Shown here: positions 34,525-43,713 of the stretch, piece by piece
Position numbering within the stretch: position 1 is the first letter of the stretch
Layout of the letters: every line of letters starts with the position of its first letter
NCBI GenBank assembly: GCA_003164295.1
Contig: PLTA01000048.1
Span: 24,069 to 88,068, forward strand
DNA from: Candidatus Bathyarchaeota archaeon
GTDB lineage: Archaea; Thermoproteota; Bathyarchaeia; Bathyarchaeales; Bathycorpusculaceae
Direction of reading: 5' to 3'
DNA length: 64,000 bases
Made by a program: the position numbers and the translations under genes
The notes under the pieces: model-generated
Database searches by the model: none
What the model saw: the letters and a program-made list of their open reading frames with translations, nothing else
What the model was told of the DNA's origin: nothing

Positions 34525-34768
34525 TTAACTGTGGCGTCTATGTTTTTGGTTCAGTTTGGGGTTTCTTTTTTTACCTGGGATTAGTTCTTTCCATTCGGGT
34601 TTAATCTTGATTCTTTAGGTTTTTTCGTATTCGATTATGCCTTGTTTGGCGAGAAACCGTGAGAATCTAGTGAGTTTTGTCTACTGGAATTTTGATTTGG
34701 TCTGCTAATTCAGGTATGTTGTGCCATTCTCCGTCTATTATGATGGAAAAGAAATTTTCTATATCCAT
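34525..34768 (-). pseudogene. Broken winged-helix gene
   Basis: On the minus strand an ATG at 34768 begins MDIENFFSIIIDGEWHNIPE and continues to PVDK. An extra A in aaaac shifts the frame, after which LTRFSRFLAKQGIIEYEKT reads on, hits a TAA, and continues RIKIKPEWKELIPG. Two lesions plus a preserved helix-turn-helix pattern mark a decayed winged-helix gene. Confidence 0.6.
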
Positions 34769-35076
34769 TGTTCTTCTGATTAATGTATCTGTAATTTGTA
34801 TTTAAGGCAACTATAACCAGTGGTAGCGATTCGATTAGTTTGGTGTTCTGTATTTTTTGATTAATATTTATAGAAAACTTAAATAGAGTATTAGTATTTT
34901 CAGCCTGTAACATTATGGCTCTTTAAACACTATCAGAGAGCCTTGCTTTGGGTCCTTGGTAGCTTATAACAGTTGTAGTGTTAATTATGGCCTGCTAATT
35001 TCAAGGAGAATTCTTTGAGTAGGCTGATCTCGGATTCTTGATTGCTTTTCTGCTCCGGTCACGGGGGGATAATTTA

Positions 35077-35304
35077 GTGTTAACTTTGGATGAAAAACTT
35101 CAGCGTGCGCAGGTAGATGATATCAAGAAAGAGTGGCGGTTGCTTTGGAGTTGCCGTATCGACGATAAGGTTCGCGGCGAGGGCTCAGCGAGCCAGAGTT
35201 TCCCGTTGTTGTTTGTTGAACAGGGTACCATCATCAAAGCTACACGGAATTTTAAGCCACTTGACCTGAAGGAAATTTTGCGGTCACAAAAAGTGCAGAC
35301 GTAG
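35077..35304 (+). CDS. Hypothetical protein
   Basis: 75 residues from a GTG with a G-run (ggggggat) 7-9 nt upstream; the frame also stays open to a TTG at 35038. The protein is charged (DEKLQRAQVDDIKKEWRLLW, then PLLFVEQGTIIKATRNF). No family recognised. The 240 bp after its stop show no gene. Given decay nearby it could itself be a fragment. Confidence 0.4.
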   Translation: MLTLDEKLQRAQVDDIKKEWRLLWSCRIDDKVRGEGSASQSFPLLFVEQGTIIKATRNFKPLDLKEILRSQKVQT

Positions 35305-35542
35305 AACAGGTTTTGGGACGTTGCCCATCAGTTGGCGGATACACGAAATTCTCCAAGGAAGTTTTGAATAAGCAGGTTCGCAGTCGAAGATTTTCAGAAG
35401 AATTACCGAAACGAAAGTTGGAGACGAATATGCAGCGAAAGCATTCTCGTAGTGGTTGGCTTCATCTGTAGTTAAGAGACAGTATTAGGTTTTCGGAAAT
35501 TTCTTCTCTATTCTGCCTATTTCTCTTGTTTTTCAAAATAAT

Positions 35543-35893
35543 GTGGAAGTGCTTATTGCATTGTTTTTTAGTGGACATAATAAAACCAAAAATCGGGGCA
35601 AATTGGATATTGTGCGTGAGATACTAAATATTGCGTCGGTTAAGGCGCGGAAAACGCGCATTATGTATCAGGCCAACTTGAGTTTTGTCCAGCTTGAACG
35701 GTACCTTCAAAATTTATTGGAAAACGGGTTGATCGAGTTTTTTGATGGTGCTTTTTATTTGACTACTCCGCATGGGAAAGAGTTTCTTCTAATGCACTCT
35801 AAATATCTTATGCTGCGTCAGCGACTGAGCGAGGAAGTGGCGGAGACTGAGAAGAGCAGGCTACAGCTTGAAAGCATGTGTTTTAAAAAATAA
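35543..35893 (+). CDS. Winged-helix regulator (HTH_45-like), paralogue
   Basis: 116 residues with DIVREILNIASVKARKTRIM, ANLSFVQLERYLQNLLENGL, and a wing FYLTTPHGKEFLLMH, matching the protein at 34147. A charged C-terminal helix (about 90-113) could mediate dimerisation. The start is a GTG without a clear ribosome site; the first ~15 residues may not be native. Confidence 0.75.
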   Translation: MEVLIALFFSGHNKTKNRGKLDIVREILNIASVKARKTRIMYQANLSFVQLERYLQNLLENGLIEFFDGAFYLTTPHGKEFLLMHSKYLMLRQRLSEEVAETEKSRLQLESMCFKK

Positions 35894-37037
35894 GAAACAG
35901 TTTAACCATAGCTTTAGATAGCAAGTGTGCGTAGGCTTGGTGTTTATCCGCCCGAACCGCAGTACGCAACCTAACCCGAAAAGTTACTGAACAAATATTT
36001 TTTTTATCTTTTATTTCTTCAATATTTTTGCTACAATCGGGACATTTTCTTTCAATTCCCCAATTGCAATCCCAACCACGTTCATTAAAATTGATGGCTA
36101 ACCGACTCTTATACTTCATTGAACATTTAATATCTACTTTCGGAAAGATCAGGTCTTCTCTTATAATGCATTTTTTATCTGATGCAATTAGCAATCACTA
36201 TGAACTTTTTTTAAAAAATGTCCCAATAATCTTAAGGTTAATGAACATTTTTATTCTTGGTGGCGCGCTTTTGTTGATGTTTCGTTTTTTATAATATATT
36301 ACGGTTATGAAATATGATTTATATGATTTCTTTAGGCTTGCTTCGTTTAAGGAGCGAGAAAGTTGGTTGAAGATAGCGCGTTAATATTATTTTTTGGGAT
36401 ACAGAGGTGTTCTTCGTCGGGTATATAGTGGCCCAGAGTTTCCTTCTTCATGTCCACTTTCGTCAGAAAGGGATTTGATAGAGTTTCCTCTTAGTTTCGA
36501 TTAATCTTTTGTCTTAAGTTTACAAATAAACAACGGGTAGCAAACTGCTTTAATCTATAGTCAAAATACTTTCTGGTCCACCATTTACCTTTAGCCTTTG
36601 TATGAATATAGTGTTTTCCTTTCAAAATTGCGTGAATTGTGAAATCTCCTGACTTTTTCAGTTTCTAGTAATGCGCTTTCAGGAAATAATTCGCAGATTA
36701 ATACTTTGCAATTAAATAGTGTCCCTTTTAATGTAAACACGTTCGTCATCTGGACTTGGACAGACTACATTCAAATAGCAAATATTTTTTGAATTATGAA
36801 TTTATAATGAGCAGACAGGATTGGTTGAATTTAACAATAGCTACGTAGATCTCCAGCTTAACTTAACAGAGATCTCATAATCATTAAACGAGTTTTTTGG
36901 TTTAAAATTTTTGATGATTCTATAAAAAATTATTTCTAAATGCTCTTCAGAGCTCTGAAAGGAAAGTTTGTAGAAACACAGATGAAAATTGCTAATTAGT
37001 AAATCAGAAAGGAGGAAAACGGATAGCCAAAAATAAT
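35894..37037. other. Long gene-poor region before the glycan cluster
   Basis: About 1.1 kb without a convincing gene. A minus-strand frame at 35883-36194 contains CPDC but otherwise reads poorly. On the minus strand near 36459 a 34-codon frame beginning MKKETLGHYIPDEEHLCIPK looks protein-like but has no ribosome site. A weak promoter-like motif lies at 36306-36332. Positions 36650-36790 read as a Ser/Asn/Thr-rich peptide with no start, perhaps a remnant. GGAGG at 37012 precedes the first glycosyltransferase. Confidence 0.45.
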
Positions 37038-37748
37038 ATGATAAAAGTAGCGGGTATACCCGCCCTTAATGCTGCTGAAACGATAGGGCCTGTAATTCGT
37101 CGTGCAAGGTTATACGTGGACTTTGTGATTGTCGTGGATGATGGATCGATCGATGAGACCGCAAGTGTGTCCTTCCAGGCGGGTGCCATTGTTGTAAAGC
37201 ATAAAAATAACCTGGGCTATGGAGCAGCACTGAGAAGTGTATTTTTGGCGGCAAAAAAAATTGGCGCTGAAGTCTTAGTTATCATAGATTCGGATGGGCA
37301 GCATAATCCTGATGAAATCCCGACTGTTCTTAAACCAGTTGTGTCAAGAACAGCTGATATCTCGATTGGTTCAAGATTTTTAAATAATGACCGTAAAGTT
37401 CCCATTTATCGTGTTTTTGGCATAAAACTCTTAAACTTAGCTACGGTTTTTCTGGGAGCTAATGTTAGTGATTCCCAGAGTGGGTTTAGGGCATACTCGA
37501 AAGCTGCAATTAACCAGGTTAGACCCTCAATAAATGGAATGGCCGCAGGATCGGAAATTCTGATTCGAGCTAGTTATGCCGGATTGCAAATAGCGGAAGT
37601 ACCAATAAGCTGTACATACGATTCAAACAGCTCGTCGCAAAACTCAATTTTACATGGATTGAGTGTTCTTCGTGCACTTTTTATTTATAGCATATCAGAT
37701 CATGAGAACGAGTCAAATGAGCTCTTGGATAATTCACAAAAATTATAA
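37038..37748 (+). CDS. GT2 glycosyltransferase, polyprenyl-phosphate sugar synthase-like
   Basis: 236 residues, a GT-A fold of the DPM1/Dpg type: N-terminal AGIPALNAAETIGPVI, VIVVDDGSIDET, GYGAALRSVFLAA, the metal-binding VIIDSDGQHNPDEI and the later SDSQSGFRAYSKAAI. Such enzymes usually load a sugar onto polyprenyl phosphate, which would feed the GT-C enzymes. No C-terminal membrane helices are present. GGAGG at 37012 sits 26 nt before the ATG but only about 7 nt before an in-frame ATA at 37023, so the real start may be non-standard. Confidence 0.88.
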   Translation: MIKVAGIPALNAAETIGPVIRRARLYVDFVIVVDDGSIDETASVSFQAGAIVVKHKNNLGYGAALRSVFLAAKKIGAEVLVIIDSDGQHNPDEIPTVLKPVVSRTADISIGSRFLNNDRKVPIYRVFGIKLLNLATVFLGANVSDSQSGFRAYSKAAINQVRPSINGMAAGSEILIRASYAGLQIAEVPISCTYDSNSSSQNSILHGLSVLRALFIYSISDHENESNELLDNSQKL

Positions 37749-38055
37749 TTCACAAAAAATTTATAGAGTAGTCTATTTAAAGAAAATAAAAGGCACACAG
37801 AGGCAGTTTTTTTTTAGAATAAAAAATTGAAAAACACATTGACACGAGATAAAGCATCTCATATTAACGATTTTTCTTTTATCATCAATCATTATTTATA
37901 GTCTTCTCCTTACTATTCTCTACAGATAAGCTCGATAAAGTATAAATAAGAGCGCCCGGCAGAAAGGCAAAGCTTTCGAACCGTTTATAAACTGCATGTT
38001 GAAGAAGACTAGAAAACATTTAGAACATCAAAAAATTTAGTTAAAAATTGGAGGA

Positions 38056-38988
38056 ATGACTATTAGTAAAAAAGTATTAGTTACAGGTGGTTTGGGTTTC
38101 ATAGGCTCAAATCTAGTTCACGAATTGGAAAAGCGTGGATATGACACTTGGGCTTGTGATTTAATGCACTCTTGGCAACCTAATTATCTTCGATGTGATG
38201 TTAGTAAGTTCAGCCAAGTGGAGCGATTGTTTACAGAGCACGACTTCGATTACGTTTATCACGCGGCAGCGGAGTATGGCAGATGGAACGGAGAAGACTA
38301 TTACGAAAACCTCTGGGGTACAAATGCTGTAGGCACTAAAAACATCTTGAGAATACAGGAGAAGAAGAAGTTTCGTATGATTTTCTTTGGTAGCGCTGAA
38401 GTTTATGGCGATTATGATGGTGTCATGCGTGAAGACGTTATGGACAATATTCCAATAAAGCAGATGAATGATTACGCGATTTCTAAGTGGGTTAACGAAA
38501 TGCAGATTTTAAATTCAGCCGCAATGTTCAAGACTGAATCAGTTCGAGTCCGTTTGTTCAATGTTTATGGTGTTGGCGAGCATTATACACCCTATCGTGG
38601 TTGGATCCCTAAATTCATCTATAAAGCAATGAAAAATGAGCCTTATACCGTTTATTTGGGCCACAAGCGTACATTAGAAAACGTTGAGGATCTCTGCAGA
38701 ACGTTTGCCAACATTATTGACAACTTTAAGCCCGGCGAAATTTACAATTTGGGCGGAGACACCCAATATGATATAAAATATGTTTCCGATTTAATACTGA
38801 AAAATCTCAATAAAGATGACTCCCAAGTTTCCTACAAAGAAGCTGAACCATTCACAACCCGAATAAAAACTCCTGATGCATCAAAAGCAAAAAAAGACTT
38901 AGATTTCAAGTTAACCATTACTCCAGAGGAAGGCATGCGGAGAACTGTTGAATGGTTCAAAAAACTGTGTGGTAATCAAAGCGCTTAA
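38056..38988 (+). CDS. NAD-dependent epimerase/dehydratase (extended SDR)
   Basis: 310 residues. Rossmann loop TGGLGFIGSN (about 10-19), DYVYHAAAEYG, GSAEVYGDYD, the catalytic YAISK and the substrate-side RLFNVYGVGEHYTPYRG identify a nucleotide-sugar 4-epimerase or dehydratase. The exact sugar cannot be assigned. It has an ATG start with GGAGG just upstream, and the next epimerase follows on the same strand 13 bp after its stop. Confidence 0.9.
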   Translation: MTISKKVLVTGGLGFIGSNLVHELEKRGYDTWACDLMHSWQPNYLRCDVSKFSQVERLFTEHDFDYVYHAAAEYGRWNGEDYYENLWGTNAVGTKNILRIQEKKKFRMIFFGSAEVYGDYDGVMREDVMDNIPIKQMNDYAISKWVNEMQILNSAAMFKTESVRVRLFNVYGVGEHYTPYRGWIPKFIYKAMKNEPYTVYLGHKRTLENVEDLCRTFANIIDNFKPGEIYNLGGDTQYDIKYVSDLILKNLNKDDSQVSYKEAEPFTTRIKTPDASKAKKDLDFKLTITPEEGMRRTVEWFKKLCGNQSA

Positions 38989-39001
38989 TGAGGAAGTTGA
39001 A

Positions 39002-40006
39002 ATGAACAAAAACGTATTTGAAGTTTTCAATGGAAAAAGTGTTTTAGTTACGGGTGGAGCAGGTGCCATTGGCTCTAACTTGGTAAAAGCACTAAACAAT
39101 CTGGAGACTAAGAAAATTACAATCTTAGATGACTTATCTTCGTCGTATGAATGGAACATACCAGTAAGCCCAAAAATTGCATTCATAAAAGGGGATATTC
39201 TTGATAACGAGAAACTGAAATGGGCATTTAAAGAGAAACCTCAAATAGTTTATCATCTGGCAGCGCATTTTGCAAACCAAAACTCAGTTGACAATCCTGA
39301 AACGGACTTAATGATAAATGGAATGGGCACGCTAAAGGTTCTTGAGCTCTCTCATCTCGTAAGCGTTGAACGTTTCATTTACGCATCGTCAGGCTGTGGA
39401 ATATACGGTGCAGACTCTAAAATGCCTTTTGAGGAGCATGATGTATCTATGAAGCTCTATACGCCCTACCAAGTTACCAAAATGTTGGGAGAACTCTACA
39501 CCAACTACTTCCACAATCTCTACGATCTCCCAATAGTCAATGCAAGGTTCTTCAATTCCTATGGTCCAGGCGAAGTCCCTGGAAAATACAGAAATGTAAT
39601 ACCTAACTTCTTCTATTGGTCGCTAAATAAGCAGCCTCTACCCATTACAGGTACTGGTGAGGAAACAAGAGATTTTACTTATGTTGGAGACATAGTAAAT
39701 GGGCTGTTGGCTATGGCATACTATAAAGAAGCCATTGGCGAAGCTTTTAATCTGGCAACGGGTCGAGAAATCAGAATAGGTGATCTTGCCAAGTGGATAA
39801 TTGAGATAACTGATAATAAAGCGGGCTTAGTGTTTAAGGAACGAAGAAATTGGGATAAAAAAAATAGGCTTTTGGCTTCAGTAGAAAAAGCAAAGCGCGT
39901 TCTAGGATATGAACCAAATATGGATTTCAAAGAAGGTCTAATGCAAGTCAATGCTTGGTTCAAAGAAAATTGGCAAAACATTACTGCTTCCCAAGCATTC
40001 AATTAA
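39002..40006 (+). CDS. NAD-dependent epimerase/dehydratase (extended SDR)
   Basis: About 334 residues from the ATG at 39002, which follows GAGG by about 7 nt; the frame is open earlier but overlaps the previous gene. Motifs are TGGAGAIGSNLV, YHLAAHFANQNS, SSGCGIYGADSK, the catalytic YQVTK and RFFNSYGPGEVPGKYRNVIP. It probably makes an activated sugar for the cluster. It differs enough from the epimerase upstream to have a distinct substrate. Confidence 0.92.
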   Translation: MNKNVFEVFNGKSVLVTGGAGAIGSNLVKALNNLETKKITILDDLSSSYEWNIPVSPKIAFIKGDILDNEKLKWAFKEKPQIVYHLAAHFANQNSVDNPETDLMINGMGTLKVLELSHLVSVERFIYASSGCGIYGADSKMPFEEHDVSMKLYTPYQVTKMLGELYTNYFHNLYDLPIVNARFFNSYGPGEVPGKYRNVIPNFFYWSLNKQPLPITGTGEETRDFTYVGDIVNGLLAMAYYKEAIGEAFNLATGREIRIGDLAKWIIEITDNKAGLVFKERRNWDKKNRLLASVEKAKRVLGYEPNMDFKEGLMQVNAWFKENWQNITASQAFN

Positions 40007-40041
40007 AATGGTGTTCCTAACTTTTTAAGGAGTCCTTCATT

Positions 40042-41259
40042 GTGGAAGTTCTAATATTAGCTCAATATTTTCCGCCCGATATGGGTGGAGGTGCAACAAG
40101 AGCTTACAACATGGCAAAGGGGCTTCTACTAGTAGGTTGTAAAGTAACAGTGGTTACAGCTTTTCCTCATTATCCGACTGGAAACATACCAACCAAATAT
40201 CACAGAAAATTATTGACTATCGAAAATGAAGGGAATCTAAGAGTAATTCGGACTTTTGTTCCTCCAGTAGCGTCGGAAGGATTCGCCAAAAGGTTTTTGC
40301 TATTTACATCTTTTGCGGTTTCTTCTTTGTCTGCATTGCCGATAGTGCGTAAAGCTGACGTGGTATGGGCTTCGAATCCGAACATAATTGCTATGATTCC
40401 AAGTTTAGCGTATAAAATTGTAAACAATTGCCCTGTGGTTCAAAATGTTGATGATCTTTGGCCTGAAGCCCTTTTCGATTTAGGCATGAACGAAAAGTCA
40501 CTGCCGGCAAAATTAGGGGAGCTATTGGCCAAAGTGACATATAGATTTGCTTCAGCTATTACACCCATCAGCCCTGCGTACGTCAAAGTATTAACTCAAA
40601 AATATAATGTGAAACAAAGTAATGTTAGTGTATTGCCAGCTGGCGTTGACTTGGCAATGTTTTCTGGTAAAAGCAATAATGTATCAAAAAATATTAAGTT
40701 CAGAGTTTTGTATATTGGGGCCTTCTCTCCTGCATATGATTTTGACCAGATTTTCCGAGCAGCGAAATTGATTGATAATTCTGAAGGGATAGAGTTTGTT
40801 ATCCAAGGTGGAGGTGAACTTGCTTCGGCCTTAAAATCAAAAATTGATGAGAAAAAATTAAATAATGTTAAACTGATTGAAAAAATTGTTAGTCGTCAAG
40901 AGGTTGTAAAAGAACTATATGACGCTGATGCCCTAATTCTTCCTCTGAACGGGATTGGGTCTATTGAAATGGGCATATCTTCAAAGCTTTATGAGTATCA
41001 AGCGGCAGGCAAACCCATAATATGCTGTTCAAATGGTCAGCCTGCTCGTTACGTTTCAGAAACCAAGTCTGGAATTATTGTTAGACCAGGAGATTACGAA
41101 GGTTTGGCAAAAGCGGCGATCGAGTTGAAGGATAATCCAAGCCTAGCGCGTATGATGGGTGAAAACGGACGAAAATACGTGGAATCCGAAGCATCTATTG
41201 CCTCAATAGGATTAAGAATGAAAACAATCTTCGAAAAACTATTGCAAACCAGGGCATGA
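40042..41259 (+). CDS. GT4 glycosyltransferase
   Basis: 405 residues with GT-B fold: N-terminal LILAQYFPPDMGGGATRAYN, mid VVQNVDDLWPEALFDLGM, VSVLPAGVDLAMF and the sugar-nucleotide segment ISSKLYEYQAAGKPIICC. The GTG start follows aaggag by about 9 nt. It belongs to the WbuB-like GT4 group that often adds amino sugars. Donor and acceptor are not known. Confidence 0.92.
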   Translation: MEVLILAQYFPPDMGGGATRAYNMAKGLLLVGCKVTVVTAFPHYPTGNIPTKYHRKLLTIENEGNLRVIRTFVPPVASEGFAKRFLLFTSFAVSSLSALPIVRKADVVWASNPNIIAMIPSLAYKIVNNCPVVQNVDDLWPEALFDLGMNEKSLPAKLGELLAKVTYRFASAITPISPAYVKVLTQKYNVKQSNVSVLPAGVDLAMFSGKSNNVSKNIKFRVLYIGAFSPAYDFDQIFRAAKLIDNSEGIEFVIQGGGELASALKSKIDEKKLNNVKLIEKIVSRQEVVKELYDADALILPLNGIGSIEMGISSKLYEYQAAGKPIICCSNGQPARYVSETKSGIIVRPGDYEGLAKAAIELKDNPSLARMMGENGRKYVESEASIASIGLRMKTIFEKLLQTRA

Positions 41260-41286
41260 TAAAAGAAATACTTGCAGGATAAAAAC

Positions 41287-42378
41287 ATGACGATTTATGT
41301 AGGAAGTTTACAATATAGTCCAGTATACAAGTCTCACTGTTGCGCATTTGGCAAAGCGTGTGAAGAAGCTGGGTATTCGGTAAAGTATCTTTTCAGTCGT
41401 GAGTATGAATGGATGTTACCTCCTTCCGTTCAGGAGAAAACCATCTTTATTGGACGATCAAATAGCATCTTTTCAATGTTAAAAGATACAATTAACCTGA
41501 AGAACAAACTGTTCATAAATAAAGTTTTCTCGAGAGATGAACCTACTCACGTTTACTTGCATAATTACCATCTAATGAATCATTTCATTTCAAGAATTTG
41601 TAAAAAAAATGAGTGCACGTTTATTTACCATGCTCATGAGCCGTATGTGGAGGACAAGCACGCTCACGGCGGATTCCAACAATATTGGTTACATTTAAAT
41701 GAATATATGAACTCGAAGCTTTTAGGCAACACTGATGTCGCTATAATATCCTCAAAGGAAGGAGCGCGACTTTTCGACAAGGCTTATCCTTGGTTCCAAG
41801 GTAAAAAAGTTGATGTTCCGTTAATGTACGAGGATTTAGGGGAAAATTTAGACCTTTCAGCCGAACGAAAGTATATCACTTTTGTAGGTCCACCAGTTCC
41901 AGCTAAAGGACCTGAAATTTTCTTGAAAATAGTCGATTACGCATCTAAGCATAATTTGGGTTGGTCTTTCTTATTGATTTCACGAGCAAAAATAAACGAT
42001 AGTCGATTCCTCAACAAAAATAACCTTCAGGTGTTCTGCAAGGAAAAAATATCAGATGAAGAATACGGGAATCTTATACGGAGAAGTCTTGTGGTTCTCA
42101 CTCCTTACAAGCGTGAAACTCAAAGTTCAGTTGTTCTCGTTGCGTACATGTATGGAACTCCAGTTGTATCTAGCAATGTCGGGGGGTTGCCTGAGTTTGT
42201 GGATTGTGGAAAGACCGGTTACATAGTAGACGAAAGTGCACCTGTTGAGGAATGGATCGAAAGAATTAGTTATGCTCTGAAAGATTTGCCAAGAATGACG
42301 GTTAATTGTAGGCACTATTTTGTTGAGAATTTTTCAGGGAAAAACTGGAAAAAATATTTTAATGAAGTGCTCGCATAA
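41287..42378 (+). CDS. GT4 glycosyltransferase
   Basis: About 363 residues from the ATG at 41287. It has CAFGKACEEAGYSVKYLFSR, a mid YITFVGPPVPAKGPEIFLK and a C-terminal donor-binding region VVLVAYMYGTPVVSSNVGGL. The N-terminal half is unusual for GT4, with His-rich FIYHAHEPYVEDKHAHGGFQ. It lies 27 bp after the previous gene. Specificity unknown. Confidence 0.85.
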   Translation: MTIYVGSLQYSPVYKSHCCAFGKACEEAGYSVKYLFSREYEWMLPPSVQEKTIFIGRSNSIFSMLKDTINLKNKLFINKVFSRDEPTHVYLHNYHLMNHFISRICKKNECTFIYHAHEPYVEDKHAHGGFQQYWLHLNEYMNSKLLGNTDVAIISSKEGARLFDKAYPWFQGKKVDVPLMYEDLGENLDLSAERKYITFVGPPVPAKGPEIFLKIVDYASKHNLGWSFLLISRAKINDSRFLNKNNLQVFCKEKISDEEYGNLIRRSLVVLTPYKRETQSSVVLVAYMYGTPVVSSNVGGLPEFVDCGKTGYIVDESAPVEEWIERISYALKDLPRMTVNCRHYFVENFSGKNWKKYFNEVLA

Positions 42379-42490
42379 ATTAGGATGTAACTTTTGGACG
42401 AACTGCACAATTTGTTGATCAAGGACATAAGGGAGTATTCTTTATTTCGGATTGCATCCATGGTAAAATAACTAAAGGTTAAGAAACTTT

Positions 42491-43684
42491 ATGAAAATTC
42501 TTCAGGTAATACCAGTTTTCTCTTCTCCATTTGGCGGGCCAGTAACTGTTGTGCGTTCGATTTCTAAAGAGCTTGCCAAGAGGCATGATGTTACTGTTTA
42601 CACGACAACAGCATTGGACCCGAGACGTGATTTTAGAGATTCACTTCTTGAGGTTAAATTAGATGGTTATCGTGTTGTTTACTTTCCAAGAATCTTTAAG
42701 TCTAGCGGATTTAATATTTCACCAGTTATGGCAAAAGTCTTAGATAAGACTCTAAAAGAATATGATGTTGTTCACCTTCACTCTTGGCGCAATTTCCAAG
42801 ATATAATAGTCCACCATTATGCAAAGAAATATAATGTTCCTTATATTTTGCAGGCTCATGGTTCGCTCCCTACGATTATGGCGAAACAAAGGTTGAAGCG
42901 GATTTATGACCAGTCCTTTGGACACCGATTATTGATGGATGCTTCGAAATTGATTGCGCTCAGCTCAATTGAGGCTGAACAGTACAAATGCGCCGGCGTT
43001 CCTACCGAGAAGATTGCGATTATTCCTAATGGGCTTGAGCTATCTGAGGATGATCTACCTACTAAGGGCGTTTTCAGGAGGAAGTTTGGCATTGGTGACG
43101 ATGAAAAAATAATACTGTACCTCGGTAGAATACACAAAATAAAAGGAATCGACATACTCGTTAAGGCTTTTAAAAAAGTCATCGAAGAGGTAGATAATGT
43201 CAAACTAGTTGTTGTCGGTCCTGACGATGGGTATCTTAGGGAACTTAAGTCTGAAATCAAGTCTTTACAGATTGAGAATAAAATCTTGATCCCAGGTCCC
43301 TTATATGGCATTGATAAACTTGAAGCATACGTAGACGCAGATGTATATGTTCTACCTTCAAGATACGAAATCTGGGGAATGACAGTTCTAGAGTCTATTG
43401 CTTGTCAGACACCAGTAATTGTTACAGAAAACTGCGGCACTGCAGATTATGTGAGAGACAAAGCTGGTTTGGTTGTTCAAGCTAATTTCAATCAGCTCAG
43501 CAAAGCGTTGCTTGAGATGTTGTTAGACACTGAAAAGCATAGTATATTTGCAAAAAATTGCAGAATTGTACTTCAGGAATTCAACATTTTGGCAACGGTC
43601 TCAAAACTCGAAAAAATCTATGAAGAGATTTTATTCTGCGATTATAAGGCACGCGAAGCGAGCTTTAATGAAGCACATGCTTAG
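42491..43684 (+). CDS. GT4 glycosyltransferase
   Basis: 397 residues. N-terminal LQVIPVFSSPFGGPVTVVRS, ILQAHGSLPTIMAKQRLK, IAIIPNGLELSEDD, LYLGRIHKIKGIDILVKAF, and the donor motif LPSRYEIWGMTVLESIACQT with a typical E-x7-E arrangement. The 112-bp gap before it holds a 25-codon remnant-like frame (LDELHNLLIKDIREYSLFRI). It is part of the stepwise glycan assembly set. Confidence 0.93.
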   Translation: MKILQVIPVFSSPFGGPVTVVRSISKELAKRHDVTVYTTTALDPRRDFRDSLLEVKLDGYRVVYFPRIFKSSGFNISPVMAKVLDKTLKEYDVVHLHSWRNFQDIIVHHYAKKYNVPYILQAHGSLPTIMAKQRLKRIYDQSFGHRLLMDASKLIALSSIEAEQYKCAGVPTEKIAIIPNGLELSEDDLPTKGVFRRKFGIGDDEKIILYLGRIHKIKGIDILVKAFKKVIEEVDNVKLVVVGPDDGYLRELKSEIKSLQIENKILIPGPLYGIDKLEAYVDADVYVLPSRYEIWGMTVLESIACQTPVIVTENCGTADYVRDKAGLVVQANFNQLSKALLEMLLDTEKHSIFAKNCRIVLQEFNILATVSKLEKIYEEILFCDYKAREASFNEAHA

Positions 43685-43713
43685 TATAACTTGCATCTCG
43701 TATGTGAATTAAG

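Noticed and set aside
36358..36459. 34-codon minus-strand ORF (MKKETLGHYI...)
   Set aside because: Protein-like but lacks a ribosome site and recognised family; left in the region note.
24416..37037. Insertion sequence or prophage
   Set aside because: No transposase, integrase or capsid-like gene was found despite many broken genes.
42379..42490. 25-codon frame between two glycosyltransferases
   Set aside because: Too short and no ribosome site; probably a remnant or chance.
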